From: Pseudarthrobacter sp. NamE2 | Lineage (GTDB): Bacteria; Actinomycetota; Actinomycetes; Actinomycetales; Micrococcaceae | DNA length: 64,000 nt | Direction: 5' to 3' | Assembly: GCF_005796205.1 (NCBI RefSeq) | Contig: NZ_VAHN01000009.1 | Coordinates: forward strand, 1-64,000 | Shown here: positions 49,608 through 58,662 of the stretch, one piece after another | Position numbering within the stretch: position 1 is the stretch's first letter | Layout: the number at the start of each line of letters is the position of its first letter | Notes under the pieces: model-generated | Database searches by the model: none | What the model was told of the DNA's origin: nothing | What the model saw: the letters and a program-made list of their open reading frames with translations, nothing else | Translations under genes and position numbers: made by a program

Positions 49608-50291
49608 CTACTTCCCGAGGTACCGGCCCGGGCGGTGGTTCAGCGCCACGATGAGGTTCAGCAGGGCGGCGCCCGCCGCCGAGAGCAGCACCATCAGGGG
49701 TGACACCAGCACCAGAGCCGCCAAAACAATGGCCACGTCCAGCACCATCTGCACATACCCGGCACGCCACTTCAGCTTCTCCTGCAGGAGCAAAGCCAGG
49801 ATGTTGAAGCCGCCCAGGCTGGATTTGTGCCGGAACAGGATGAGCAGTCCGACGCCGGCCAGCAAATTTCCGCCCAGCACCCCGTAAGCCGGGTGGATGT
49901 CAAGGGAGCCCAGCGCCCAAGGATGCAGGCTCGCCAGGGTGGAAACCAGTGCGATGGCCAGACCGGTACGGAGGGCGAAGTTCCAGCCCTTCTTCCAAAT
50001 GGCGAGGCCGAAGAACGGCAGGTTCACACCGAAGAAAATGGCGCCGAACGGCAGCGGGAGGGTGTAGCTGAGCAGCAGCGCCAGGCCGGCGGTCCCGCCG
50101 GTCACGGCTTCGCTGGAGTTCAGCAGGTACAGCCCGAGGGACGCGGCGAACGTCCCGGTTATGAAGCCCAGCACATCCTCAAGCGGGGAATGGCGGACGG
50201 CCGACGGCGGCGCGGCCGGTGCCGCCGTCGTCATGCTTTGCTCTGTACCCGCGTTAGTCGTGGCCGGGCTGGGAAGGGTGGAAGTACTCAC
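49608..50291 (-). CDS. YitT-family membrane protein
   Basis: A 227-residue protein with five to six membrane helices after a 35-residue polar N-terminus. LEDVLGFITGTFAASLGLYLLNSSEAVTGGTAGLALLLSY and FRHKSSLGGFNILALLLQEK are typical of the YitT/DUF161 family, whose function is unsettled. The start is GTG, overlapping the aminotransferase stop as GTGA, so it is translated with that gene. It lacks the soluble C-terminal DUF2179 domain of many homologues. Confidence 0.85.
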   Translation of the reverse strand: MSTSTLPSPATTNAGTEQSMTTAAPAAPPSAVRHSPLEDVLGFITGTFAASLGLYLLNSSEAVTGGTAGLALLLSYTLPLPFGAIFFGVNLPFFGLAIWKKGWNFALRTGLAIALVSTLASLHPWALGSLDIHPAYGVLGGNLLAGVGLLILFRHKSSLGGFNILALLLQEKLKWRAGYVQMVLDVAIVLAALVLVSPLMVLLSAAGAALLNLIVALNHRPGRYLGK

Positions 50292-51382
50292 TGTGCTGCA
50301 AACCGCCCGCGGTCCGTGAGGACTGCCAGCACGCGGTCATTCGTTTCCCTGCCGGCCAGGGTGATGCGGACGCCGTCGCCCGCGTAGCCCCGGGCCAGGA
50401 TGTCCGCCTCGGACAGGGCAGCCAGCAACTGTTCACGCAGTTCGTCAGAAGCGCGGAGCCAGTAGAAGTTGGCCTGGCTGTCCGGGACCTCCCAGCCGAA
50501 GCTCCGGAGGGCGCCGATAACCCGCGTGCGTTCCAGCGCCACCGCTTCGGTCCGCGCAGCAATCTCATCCTCCGCCGCCAGCGACGCCACGGCAGCGGCC
50601 TGCGCCATCCGGTTCACCCCGAACGGAATGGCGGTGCGCCGCAGCCCCTCCGCCAGGGAAGGCCGGGCAATGGCGTATCCGATCCGCAGGCCGGCCAGCC
50701 CGTAGGCCTTGGAGAAGGTCCGCAGGATGCACAGGTTGGGATACCGCCGGTACAGCTCCAGGAAGTCCACGCCCGGTCCGCGCTGAAACTCTATATACGC
50801 CTCGTCCAGCACCACCAGCACGTGCGGCGGCACCTTGCTGAGGAAGTCCTCGAGCGCTCCCGCCGCGATGGCTACGCCGGTCGGGTTGTTGGGCGAGCAG
50901 AGAAGCACCAGGCGGGTGCGGTCCGTGATGGCCGCGGCCATGGCCTCAAGGTCGTGGTGCTCGTTGTCCAGCAGCGGGACCGGGACGGGCCGCGCGCCGG
51001 CGATGGTGACCAGGATGGGGTAGGCCTCGAAGGAGCGCCACGCAAAAACCACCTCGTCGCCCGCATCGCAGACGGCGAAGATGATCTGCTGCAGCACACC
51101 CGAGCTTCCGGGACCGGCCGCGACTTCTTCCGGAGACACTCCATGGTGCCGGGCAATCGCCTCGCGTGCGTCCACCACACCCATGTTCGGGTAGCGGTGG
51201 ATCCGGGCCGTCTCCGCGGAGATGGCATCGACGACCGACGGCAGCGGAACGAAGTGGCTCTCGTTCGAGGCAAGGGCGGCAGTGAGTTCCGTTGCTGCGC
51301 TCTTGCCGGCCACATAGGCGGGAAGATGTTCGACGGCGGCGCGCAGCCCGGGTGCGGAGGCTTCGGGAAGGGTGCTGGTCAT
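50288..51382 (-). CDS. HisC/Pat-like class I/II aminotransferase
   Basis: A 364-residue PLP enzyme of the histidinol-phosphate aminotransferase family. LASNESHFVPLP, GPGSSGVLQQIIFAV, SPNNPTGV, VLDEAYIEF and TFSKAYGLAGLRIGYA with the PLP lysine are all present. In actinobacteria, a second HisC-like enzyme (Pat) acts on phenylalanine and other aromatic amino acids. Location beside a divergent Lrp regulator and away from his genes favours that role. ATG at 51382 is chosen on homology; no clear ribosome site is visible, so the mRNA may be leaderless. Confidence 0.9.
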   Translation of the reverse strand: MTSTLPEASAPGLRAAVEHLPAYVAGKSAATELTAALASNESHFVPLPSVVDAISAETARIHRYPNMGVVDAREAIARHHGVSPEEVAAGPGSSGVLQQIIFAVCDAGDEVVFAWRSFEAYPILVTIAGARPVPVPLLDNEHHDLEAMAAAITDRTRLVLLCSPNNPTGVAIAAGALEDFLSKVPPHVLVVLDEAYIEFQRGPGVDFLELYRRYPNLCILRTFSKAYGLAGLRIGYAIARPSLAEGLRRTAIPFGVNRMAQAAAVASLAAEDEIAARTEAVALERTRVIGALRSFGWEVPDSQANFYWLRASDELREQLLAALSEADILARGYAGDGVRITLAGRETNDRVLAVLTDRGRFAAQ

Positions 51383-51482
51383 GCCAGCATGGTGCGGCAG
51401 TGCGTCCGGCCTGCGCAACACAGCGGAAGTCAGCAGGACAGATCAGGGCTCTCGGTTGCCGCCAAGTGGCAGAATGCTCAAC

Positions 51483-51956
51483 ATGCACCCCATTGATGCT
51501 CTTGACGCCGAGATCCTCCTCACACTTGACCAGGACCCCCAGGCAACAGTGCTGTCCCTGTCCAGGACGCTTGGAGTGGCCCGTAATACCGTCCACGCGC
51601 GGCTCAAGCGACTCGTCAGTGACGGCACCCTGGCGCCCTTCAGCCAGCGGGTCCGCACCGAGGCGCTGGGCCTCCCGCTGACGGCCTTCATTTCGATTTC
51701 CATCAGCCAGTCCTCAAGCGACCAGGCGATGGCGGCCCTGCTGACCATCCCGGAAATCATCGAAATGCACGCCACCACGGGCGACGCGGACCTGCTCGCC
51801 AAAGTGGCCGCGAAGGACCCGGCCGACCTCCACCGGGTGACGAACGCGATGCTGGCAATTGCCGGCGTCGTACGAACCAGCACGGCCATGTCCCTGGTGG
51901 AGGTCATGCCCGCCCGGACCGTGCCGCTGCTGGAAGCGGTGGCGGGCAGGAGGTAG
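51483..51956 (+). CDS. Lrp/AsnC-family regulator
   Basis: A 157-residue regulator of usual Lrp length: helix-turn-helix at the N-terminus (LDAEILLTLDQDPQATVLSLSRTLGVARNTVHARLKRL) and a RAM ligand-binding domain (FISISISQSSSDQAMAALLTIPEIIEMHATTGDADLLAKV). It is divergent from the HisC-like aminotransferase with only 100 bases between starts, so it probably senses the amino acid handled by that enzyme. ATG 51483 is used; ATG 51474 is an alternative. Confidence 0.92.
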   Translation: MHPIDALDAEILLTLDQDPQATVLSLSRTLGVARNTVHARLKRLVSDGTLAPFSQRVRTEALGLPLTAFISISISQSSSDQAMAALLTIPEIIEMHATTGDADLLAKVAAKDPADLHRVTNAMLAIAGVVRTSTAMSLVEVMPARTVPLLEAVAGRR

Positions 51957-52057
51957 AACAACCGCCACCACAGGCACCGAAAAAGAACAATTTCTACCAC
52001 TTAGTACCGGAATAACCCTTGACCCGGCTGCAGGCCCACTGATAAACCTAAAGGGCA

Positions 52058-52069
52058 GAAAGCGTTTTC
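52058..52069. promoter_or_regulatory. LacI-type operator upstream of the PL11 lyase
   Basis: GAAAGCGTTTTC differs by one base from the perfect palindrome GAAAGCGCTTTC upstream of the PL26-like gene. It lies 116 bases before the lyase start. Confidence 0.55.
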
Positions 52070-52184
52070 CACCTTCCTGAAACTCCCCTCCAACTCCCGA
52101 CGGAGTGGACTTGCGAACATGTGTGAAACGTTCCAAACTGTCGTCCGGCAGACTCAGCTGCCGACGCATCAAAGGAGATGTACT

Positions 52185-54188
52185 TTGGCTTTTCCCTCGA
52201 AATGTTCCTACAAATCCCGCGCCGGCCGAGCCTGGAAAGCTGCTCCCCTGACGGCCGCCGCCTCACTGACCGCGGCCGCTATCGCCTTCACGGGGGTTCC
52301 CCTCGCTCAGGCCAACCCGGGCGGCCCCAACCTTCCGGCCGTTTCCGGCAAGGCGGAGACCAAGCGCCAGGTGGAGAACCTGGACCGGGCACCCGTGGCC
52401 GTGCTCACGGACCAAGGCGTCACACTCGGCTGGCGCATGCTTGGCCTGGACAAGGACAGCGTCGGCTTCCATGTGATCCGCGACGGCGTCCAGCTCACGG
52501 AAGAACCTATCCGGGACACCACCACGTACGTTGACCCGGCCGGCACTGCCGCATCCAAGTACGTCATCAAGACCGTGGGTAACGGCAACGGACAGGACAG
52601 GCTCAGCGCCGAATTCACCCCGCTGGCCCAGAACTACCTGGCCATCAAGCTGGACAAACCTGCCGACGGCGTCACCCCCACCGGGCAGGCCTACAGCTAC
52701 ACCGCCAATGACGCCAGTGTTGCGGACCTGGACGGCGACGGCAGCTACGAGATCATCCAGCTCTGGAACCCCACCAACGCCCAGGACAACTCCAAGTCCG
52801 GCTTCACCGGCAACGTGTACGTGGATGCCTACAAGATGGACGGCACCAAGCTGTGGCGCATCGACCTGGGCCGCAACATCCGCGCCGGCGCCCACTACAC
52901 CCAGCTGCTCGCCTACGACTTCGACGGCGACGGCAAGGCCGAAGTCTCCATGAAGACGGCCGACGGCACCACGGACGGCGCCGGAACCGTGATCGGCAAC
53001 GCGGCAGCGGATCACCGCAACAGCGGCGGCTACATCCTGTCCGGCCCCGAGTACCTCACCGTCTTCAACGGCGCCACCGGCACCGTCATGGACACAGTGC
53101 CCTACGACCCGCCGCGCGGCAGGGTCTCCGCATGGGGCGACGGCTACGGCAACCGCGTGGACCGCTTCCTGGCCGGCGTGGCCTACCTGGACGGCGAAAA
53201 GCCGTCCCTGATGTTCAGCCGCGGCTATTACACCCGCACCGTCCTGGTGACCTACGACCTGGTGGACGGCAAGCTCGTGAAGCGCTGGAGCTTCGACTCC
53301 GATATTGCCGGTGCCGAGTACAGGGGCCAGGGCAACCACAACCTGTCCGTCGCGGATGTGGACCAGGACGGCAAGGACGAGTTCGTCTTCGGCTCCATGA
53401 CCATCGACGACGACGGCAAGCCGCTCTACAACACCAAGCTGGGCCACGGCGACGCAATCCACACCAGCGACTTCGATCCCTCCCGTCCCGGCCTGGAAAC
53501 CTTCGCCGTGCACGAGAGCATGAGCCAGAGCGGAAACCGCGGCGCCACCTTCCGTGACTCCGCCACCGGTGAAGTTATCTGGAGCATCCCGGCCGCCCGG
53601 GACACCGGCCGCGGCGCTGCAGGCGACATCGACCCCCGTTACGCGGGTGCCGAAGGCTGGGCCGTGGGCGGCGACGCTGCCTGGAATTCCCCGGTCGGCT
53701 ACCTGATGTCGGCCCAGGGTGAGCGGATCGCGGACAAGATCCCGGCCGCCAACTTCCTGGCCTGGTGGGACGGCGACCTGCTCCGCGAGATCGTTGACCA
53801 CGACTTCGACGCAGCCGCCGGTGTGGGCGTGCCCACCGTCTCCAAGTGGAACTGGGAAACCCAGTCCAGCGACCGCCTGCTGACCGCCACGGGTGCCCGC
53901 ACCAACAACCACACCAAGGGCAACCCGTCGCTCCAGGCCGACTTGCTGGGTGACTGGCGTGAGGAACTGGCCTTCCCGTCGTCGGACAGCACCGAACTGC
54001 GGATCTACACCAGCACCTCGCCCACCGAGGTCCGCCTCCGCACCCTGATGCATGACACCGTCTACCGGACGGCCGTCGCCCGGGAGAACGTGGCCTACAA
54101 CCAGCCGCCGCACCCGAGCTTCTTCATCGGCGAGGGCATGGAAGCCCCGGCCAAGCCGAACGTGACCTACGCAGGCACGGACAAGTAA
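52185..54188 (+). CDS. Secreted rhamnogalacturonan lyase, PL11 family
   Basis: A 667-residue exported lyase that cleaves the rhamnogalacturonan I backbone of pectin. The signal peptide (basic n-region, AAPLTAAASLTAAAIAFTG core, AQAN cleavage near residue 44) is followed by an eight-bladed propeller with calcium loops DLDGDGSYE, DFDGDGKAE and DVDQDGKDE, and family blocks GLGWDKDS-like LGLDKDSVGFHV, GNHNLSVADVDQDG, WDGDLLREI, LLGDWREE. TTG at 52185 follows AAAGGAGA; the ATG 66 bases upstream would spoil the signal peptide. A LacI-type site lies upstream and a strong terminator follows. Confidence 0.94.
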   Translation: MAFPSKCSYKSRAGRAWKAAPLTAAASLTAAAIAFTGVPLAQANPGGPNLPAVSGKAETKRQVENLDRAPVAVLTDQGVTLGWRMLGLDKDSVGFHVIRDGVQLTEEPIRDTTTYVDPAGTAASKYVIKTVGNGNGQDRLSAEFTPLAQNYLAIKLDKPADGVTPTGQAYSYTANDASVADLDGDGSYEIIQLWNPTNAQDNSKSGFTGNVYVDAYKMDGTKLWRIDLGRNIRAGAHYTQLLAYDFDGDGKAEVSMKTADGTTDGAGTVIGNAAADHRNSGGYILSGPEYLTVFNGATGTVMDTVPYDPPRGRVSAWGDGYGNRVDRFLAGVAYLDGEKPSLMFSRGYYTRTVLVTYDLVDGKLVKRWSFDSDIAGAEYRGQGNHNLSVADVDQDGKDEFVFGSMTIDDDGKPLYNTKLGHGDAIHTSDFDPSRPGLETFAVHESMSQSGNRGATFRDSATGEVIWSIPAARDTGRGAAGDIDPRYAGAEGWAVGGDAAWNSPVGYLMSAQGERIADKIPAANFLAWWDGDLLREIVDHDFDAAAGVGVPTVSKWNWETQSSDRLLTATGARTNNHTKGNPSLQADLLGDWREELAFPSSDSTELRIYTSTSPTEVRLRTLMHDTVYRTAVARENVAYNQPPHPSFFIGEGMEAPAKPNVTYAGTDK

Positions 54189-54215
54189 CAGCCACCGGCA
54201 AGTAAGCAGTAACGG

Positions 54216-54257
54216 CAAGCGCCGCCCGCCTCGGGGGAGAGGCGGGCGGCGCTTGCT
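54216..54257 (+). terminator. Terminator of the PL11 lyase gene
   Basis: An 18-bp perfect stem (54216-54233 with 54240-54257; core GCGCCGCCCGCCTC) around a 6-base loop, followed by TCTTAT, 28 bases past the stop. Confidence 0.85.
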
Positions 54258-54324
54258 CTTATGGGATAACGACGGCGGCGGACGGCCATTGGAGCGAAAG
54301 GCCCGGCGCCGGCTGTCAAATGCG

Positions 54325-55275
54325 TTAGTGCTGGCCGAGGTTGCCGCCCACAGGCGGCACACCGCCATCGGGCCGGCGGTCGTCCCTCAGGCGCTCGGCA
54401 GCGCTGAGGTTCTCGCCCTCCAGCGTCTCGTCCGACTCGCCCGTGGTGTCCACCAGGCCGTTGGTCTGGTCGAAGGCGTGCCCGATCCGGTCATTACCCA
54501 GGTCGGCGACCGAACCGGTGGAGCCCGCTGCCGCCGTCGTACCCGTTGTTGTGGTGCCAGTGGTTCCGCTAATGCCCGTGTCCGTGGTGTCCGTTGTGAC
54601 TGGCGTAACGGTGGCCGGCTCGCCTGTCGCCACGGGGGTGACGGTCTCATCGGCAGCAGCTGCGGTCTCGTCCTTATTGCCGCCAGCGGCTACGGCTGCA
54701 GCCGCACCGGCGGCCGCCGCAACGCCGAGGCCGGCCGCGACCTTTCCGGAGATGCCTGCCTTGCCCGAGTCACCGCGGGATGCGCCTGCGTCCTCGACGC
54801 CGGGCGTGCCCATCGTGGCGCCGGGGTTGACCGTGCCGCGCCAGGCGCCGCTCGCATAGCCCTCGTCCTCGATGAATTCCTTGAACCGCTGCAGGTCTGT
54901 CTCGGCCTGCCGTTCCACGACGTTGAGCTTGTCACCAACCTTCTCGACAAGCCCTTCGGGCTCATATTCGAGGGTCAGCCGCAGGGAAGTCTGGCCGCCG
55001 CCCACGTCCTCGAAGTCCACGGCGCCGGCGTTGGTGGCGCCTTCGGTGGCGGCCCAGGCAACGCGGCGGTCCGGGACCTGCTCCAGAATCTTTGCTTCCC
55101 ACTGCCGGCGGATGCCGCCGATCTCTGCGACCCACTCCAGCCGGTCGTCAGTCAGCTGCGTGACGCTCTTGACGCCACCCATGAAGTGCGGGAATTCCTC
55201 GAACTGGGTCCACTGGTTGTAAGCCGTGCTCACCGGTACGTTCACCAGAATGCGTTTTTCCACCTTCGTGCTCAT
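54325..55275 (-). CDS. SRPBCC/cyclase-dehydrase protein with long low-complexity tail
   Basis: A 316-residue protein. Residues 1-150 form an SRPBCC (START-like) domain: KRILVNVPVSTAYNQWTQFEEFPHFMGGVKSV is the classic polyketide-cyclase/dehydrase opening. The second half is low complexity: an Ala/Gly segment (AAGLGVAAAAGAAAAVAAGG) that is hydrophobic enough to be a weak membrane anchor, then a Thr-rich run with TTGTTTTGTT, then an acidic tail ending GGNLGQH. Stand-alone SRPBCC proteins of this kind are common in Micrococcaceae as stress-associated proteins. The ligand is unknown. The ATG follows GAAGGAG. Confidence 0.85.
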   Translation of the reverse strand: MSTKVEKRILVNVPVSTAYNQWTQFEEFPHFMGGVKSVTQLTDDRLEWVAEIGGIRRQWEAKILEQVPDRRVAWAATEGATNAGAVDFEDVGGGQTSLRLTLEYEPEGLVEKVGDKLNVVERQAETDLQRFKEFIEDEGYASGAWRGTVNPGATMGTPGVEDAGASRGDSGKAGISGKVAAGLGVAAAAGAAAAVAAGGNKDETAAAADETVTPVATGEPATVTPVTTDTTDTGISGTTGTTTTGTTAAAGSTGSVADLGNDRIGHAFDQTNGLVDTTGESDETLEGENLSAAERLRDDRRPDGGVPPVGGNLGQH

Positions 55276-55455
55276 AACGTCTCCTTCGCTTTGTTACCGG
55301 AAACTGATGAGTCGGTAAAAATCATCAGCATGCTTACCAACATACCTTTTGGGCGCGCACGTTTCCAGAGCCTGTTCCACAGCGCCCACATAACTCGCAG
55401 TTAACGTCGCGAAAAGGCGTTTTCAGTGCGTTAAGTGCGGGTTAGTTGCGTGGGG

Positions 55456-58113
55456 TTAGCGGAGGTGGTCGCCGATCAGCGCCAGGTTCTGGATGACGGC
55501 CAGGCCGAACTGTGCGGTGTCGTTCGTGGACACGGTGGGCGCCTCATCCACGGGCAGCAGCACGTACGGCGGTTCGATCTTCCGCAGCGTGAAGGCGGAC
55601 TCATGGTTCAGGTGCTCGCCGCCCTCGGCGAAGCTTTCCCATGCCCGGGCTGCCAGTTCCGCATCCCCCAGCTTCGCTGCCGCATACGCCGTCAGCCGGC
55701 TGTGCGCCTGGGTGAGGTAGATGCCGGACAGTGCCTCGCCGACCTCCGCCACCTGCTCCTCCTTGCTGGCCAGGAACAGCCGGCAGTACTGCAGCCACGC
55801 CCGCTCGAACTCCGGATCGTCTACCAGGTCCACCAGCTCGCTGCAGATCTCCACCAGCCCGAACACCGCGCTGAGGTGCGATACCGAGATCTGTTCCCGG
55901 CCCGTATCGAACCTGCCCTTGTCCAGGTCATACAGCGCTTCGCCGGTGAGGAAGCCGTACTTCAGCGCGCCGATGTCCGCCATGGTGCCCAGCAGCCTGT
56001 CGCGGGAACGCGGGTTGCCGGTGCGCTCCCAGTCAGTGAGCCAGGTGGCAGCAAGCGAGCCCCAGTCCGTCCCGAGCCCCACGCCTAGGGCGCCGCGGTT
56101 GGGCCGGTAGGTGTCAGCGTCCGGACGGACCTTGCGGACCGGGTCCAGGCCCAGGAAGTTCTGGTCGCTGTCCACCAGTTCGGTCAGCAGGTCGCCGGTG
56201 CGTTCGTCCCCCGTCAGGTAGTAGTAGAACCGGCGGTAGGCGGGCGTGCTGATGCGCAGCTGCTTGGCGCTGCAGCCCCAGTGCTGGACGTTGTGCCGCG
56301 AACCAAGGCCTTTCCACGGCCCAAGATGGTAGACGTCCACCTCACCGGTGTGCCGCGTCATGGCCTCAGCGAAGCGGAAGATGTCCGCCCGGCCGGACCG
56401 CAGGTACGAGTACCAGAGCCACAGGTCCGGCGAGAGCTCGGAGTTGTCCCAGGCGTAGCCGCCGACGTCGTACCGCCACACGTGCCGGTCGAAGTCATAG
56501 GTGTGCATCACATCGCCGTAGTTCCAGAACCCGTACCAGCGGCGCTGCTCCACCTGGCCGGCGTAAAAGTCGAAGAGGAAGTCCAGCCGGTCTTCGAGCC
56601 GTGCCCGCGCCGGGGTGCTGCGGTCAACCGGATCCCAGTCGCCGAAGACGCCCACCGAGTGGAGGTACTCCGGGGTGGGCTGCAGCAGGGCCGGCGTGGA
56701 GGACGCTGCTGCGTCCGCCGCCAGGCTCTCGATGGAGGGGGTGGCGCCATAAGCGAACAGAGTCAACTCGGATGTGCGGGCAATGCCGGTGGCGTTGCCG
56801 AAGCCCGGTTCGTAGTCCTCGTAGGTGATTTCGAGGCCCTCGAGCTGTTCCTCAAACGTGTCCTGGCCCAGGCCGTCGTGGTAGAAGCGCAGGTCCATGG
56901 GCTGCGCCTCGGGGGAGTACAGCCAGGCGGTGAGCGAGGCTTCGCCGGTGGCTGCCCCGCGGATGTCCAGCTGCCCGGGGTGCGACTGCCAGAAATCCTT
57001 GATCCCCACGCCCAGGCCGCCGCGGGTATCGCTGAGCGAGCAGAAGCCGGCCGAACGGGTGCCGCTGGAGATGCCCACCCAGCCGTGTCCTGCGGCCGTC
57101 CGCTTGCGCAGTTCAAAGCCGTCAGCGCTGAGCTGGCTGAGGGTGTAGTCGCCCCAGGTGGGTATCAGGTGCAGCCGTTCGGAGACTTCCGGATTCCAGG
57201 TGGACAGTGCGGGCGTGGGGCGTCCGGCAATCTGCGCCTCACGCACGTCGGCGCCGGGATCGCGCCGCAGGCCGGTGAGGCCGCGGACCGCTTCGGTGAG
57301 GAAACCGCCGTCGGCCCCGGCGATGCGGACATGCCGGTCATGCAGCCCGGCTTCCAGCGGCACGGTGAACCGGACGCCCAGTCCGGCCAGGAAATCGCGC
57401 TCCGCGTCGCCGTCCCAGATGAAGGAGTGGACCATGCGGACGCTGCGGGCGTTGGCGTAGAAGTAGAAACGTACTACGAAAGGCAGCCATTCCCGCCGTT
57501 CCCCGCCGGCGTCGTCTCCGCGGTGCTTGCCCTCCAGCCGCACCACGGCGCGCACGGGTCCGTCCTGTTCAAGCTCGACGGCGGTGACCTCGCCGGTGAA
57601 GGCGGTCCGGCTGGCCGTCCCGGCCTCCTCCAGCAGGCCGTCCTGCAGCAGGCTCACCAGCCGCGCGTCCCGGGCAACGGTGCGCCCGTCGCGGACCAGG
57701 CTGCTGAACAGCATGGAGCCGCTGCGGTTGATGTCCATCCGAAGCCGGCCGGTGTCCACCGTTAGCGCCGCGGTGGTTTCGGTGACAGAAACCCGGCCCG
57801 CACTTCCGTTAGCGCCCGACGCCGGGACGTTGCCCTGGGAAGGGGAGGCGCCGCCGTCGTGCGTCACCTGGTAGGTCTCCGACGGTGAATCCGTAGCGGG
57901 AAGCGCGAGGCCGGCCCACTTGAGGGACCCGTCCGGCCACGTGGCCAGGGGCCAGGCCTGGCTGGGGACCGGGGCTCCTGCCGCGTCCGCCACCTGCAGG
58001 GCTGCGGTGCCGGGCACCGTGCCGCGCGCGAAGGGCATGCCCCATGTGGTCCCGCTGCTGATTGCTGCCGGTGGCTCGCCGTCGATCCACCTGATAAGGG
58101 TGCTGTCCGTCAT
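55456..58113 (-). CDS. PcRGLX/YetA-like exo-rhamnogalacturonan lyase (PL26-like)
   Basis: An 885-residue protein resembling the PcRGLX/YetA family: N-terminal RIFT-barrel signature GTTWGMPFARGTVPGTAALQV and SQAWPLATWPDGSLKWAGLAL (about residues 18-75), a beta-rich middle, and a helical (alpha/alpha)6-type domain with DPVDRSTPARARLEDRLDFLF, GFWNYGDVMHTYDFDRHVWRYDVGGYAWDNSE and GLGSRHNVQHW. It would degrade rhamnogalacturonan oligomers from the chain end. There is no signal peptide, so it is intracellular, complementing the secreted PL11 enzyme. ATG 58113 follows GGGAG. The perfect LacI-type palindrome is 53 bases upstream. Confidence 0.85.
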   Translation of the reverse strand: MTDSTLIRWIDGEPPAAISSGTTWGMPFARGTVPGTAALQVADAAGAPVPSQAWPLATWPDGSLKWAGLALPATDSPSETYQVTHDGGASPSQGNVPASGANGSAGRVSVTETTAALTVDTGRLRMDINRSGSMLFSSLVRDGRTVARDARLVSLLQDGLLEEAGTASRTAFTGEVTAVELEQDGPVRAVVRLEGKHRGDDAGGERREWLPFVVRFYFYANARSVRMVHSFIWDGDAERDFLAGLGVRFTVPLEAGLHDRHVRIAGADGGFLTEAVRGLTGLRRDPGADVREAQIAGRPTPALSTWNPEVSERLHLIPTWGDYTLSQLSADGFELRKRTAAGHGWVGISSGTRSAGFCSLSDTRGGLGVGIKDFWQSHPGQLDIRGAATGEASLTAWLYSPEAQPMDLRFYHDGLGQDTFEEQLEGLEITYEDYEPGFGNATGIARTSELTLFAYGATPSIESLAADAAASSTPALLQPTPEYLHSVGVFGDWDPVDRSTPARARLEDRLDFLFDFYAGQVEQRRWYGFWNYGDVMHTYDFDRHVWRYDVGGYAWDNSELSPDLWLWYSYLRSGRADIFRFAEAMTRHTGEVDVYHLGPWKGLGSRHNVQHWGCSAKQLRISTPAYRRFYYYLTGDERTGDLLTELVDSDQNFLGLDPVRKVRPDADTYRPNRGALGVGLGTDWGSLAATWLTDWERTGNPRSRDRLLGTMADIGALKYGFLTGEALYDLDKGRFDTGREQISVSHLSAVFGLVEICSELVDLVDDPEFERAWLQYCRLFLASKEEQVAEVGEALSGIYLTQAHSRLTAYAAAKLGDAELAARAWESFAEGGEHLNHESAFTLRKIEPPYVLLPVDEAPTVSTNDTAQFGLAVIQNLALIGDHLR

Positions 58114-58165
58114 AACATCCACTCCCGCTGGTAGAGCGCGCATTGAGATTCCCGCTACCTCGCGG

Positions 58166-58177
58166 GAAAGCGCTTTC
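58166..58177. promoter_or_regulatory. LacI-type operator upstream of the PL26-like gene
   Basis: GAAAGCGCTTTC is a perfect 12-bp palindrome with the central CG typical of LacI/GalR binding sites. The start codon lies 53 bases downstream. A related site precedes the PL11 gene. Confidence 0.65.
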
Positions 58178-58242
58178 TTGAATCCTTTCAACCTACTGCT
58201 GCAGCGGTGACGGTGCAAGGGGTGGCCGGGATGCGGCCGGGG

Positions 58243-58392
58243 CTAGGCCTTCTTGGGTGCGGCTGCGTCGGGCTCGTCCGGTCCTTCCGCCGGGTCCTGG
58301 GTATGGACGCGGATTTCCGTGACGTCCGCGTCCGGATCGCCTTCGGCCGGCGCTTCGGTGTGGACCCGCTCGTCTAAGGGGTTCTCGGTCAT
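58243..58392 (-). CDS. 49-residue acidic small protein
   Basis: ATG at 58392 behind AAAGGAGCCAGCC opens a 49-residue frame ending just before 58243. It is rich in Asp, Glu, Pro and Ala. Its two halves are related: ERVHTEAPAEGDPDADV and IRVHTQDPAEGPDEPDA, an internal duplication of a VHTxxPAEG unit. There is no signal or membrane segment. GC-rich codon use and the strong ribosome site support it as a real gene. Function unknown. Confidence 0.65.
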   Translation of the reverse strand: MTENPLDERVHTEAPAEGDPDADVTEIRVHTQDPAEGPDEPDAAAPKKA

Positions 58393-58662
58393 TGGCTGGC
58401 TCCTTTGGAGGCTGCGGGACACCGCGAAACTCTGGGCTGCTTCTGGAAAACTCCTGCGGCTAAGGATTATTCAGCGCTCCCGGCAACGGGCCTGTCAAGG
58501 ACGTCAGGGTAAGCGCCGGGGGGTTCTGGCCGTGGTCTGCCTTCTGTGTTGGACTGATGGGGCAGTCACCACCAACTGCCGGCGCCGCCCAAGGGGAGCG
58601 CCGGCACCATCTCCAGCAGAACATGGACGGCCGACGCTCACCGGCCATTGGAAGGAACACTC

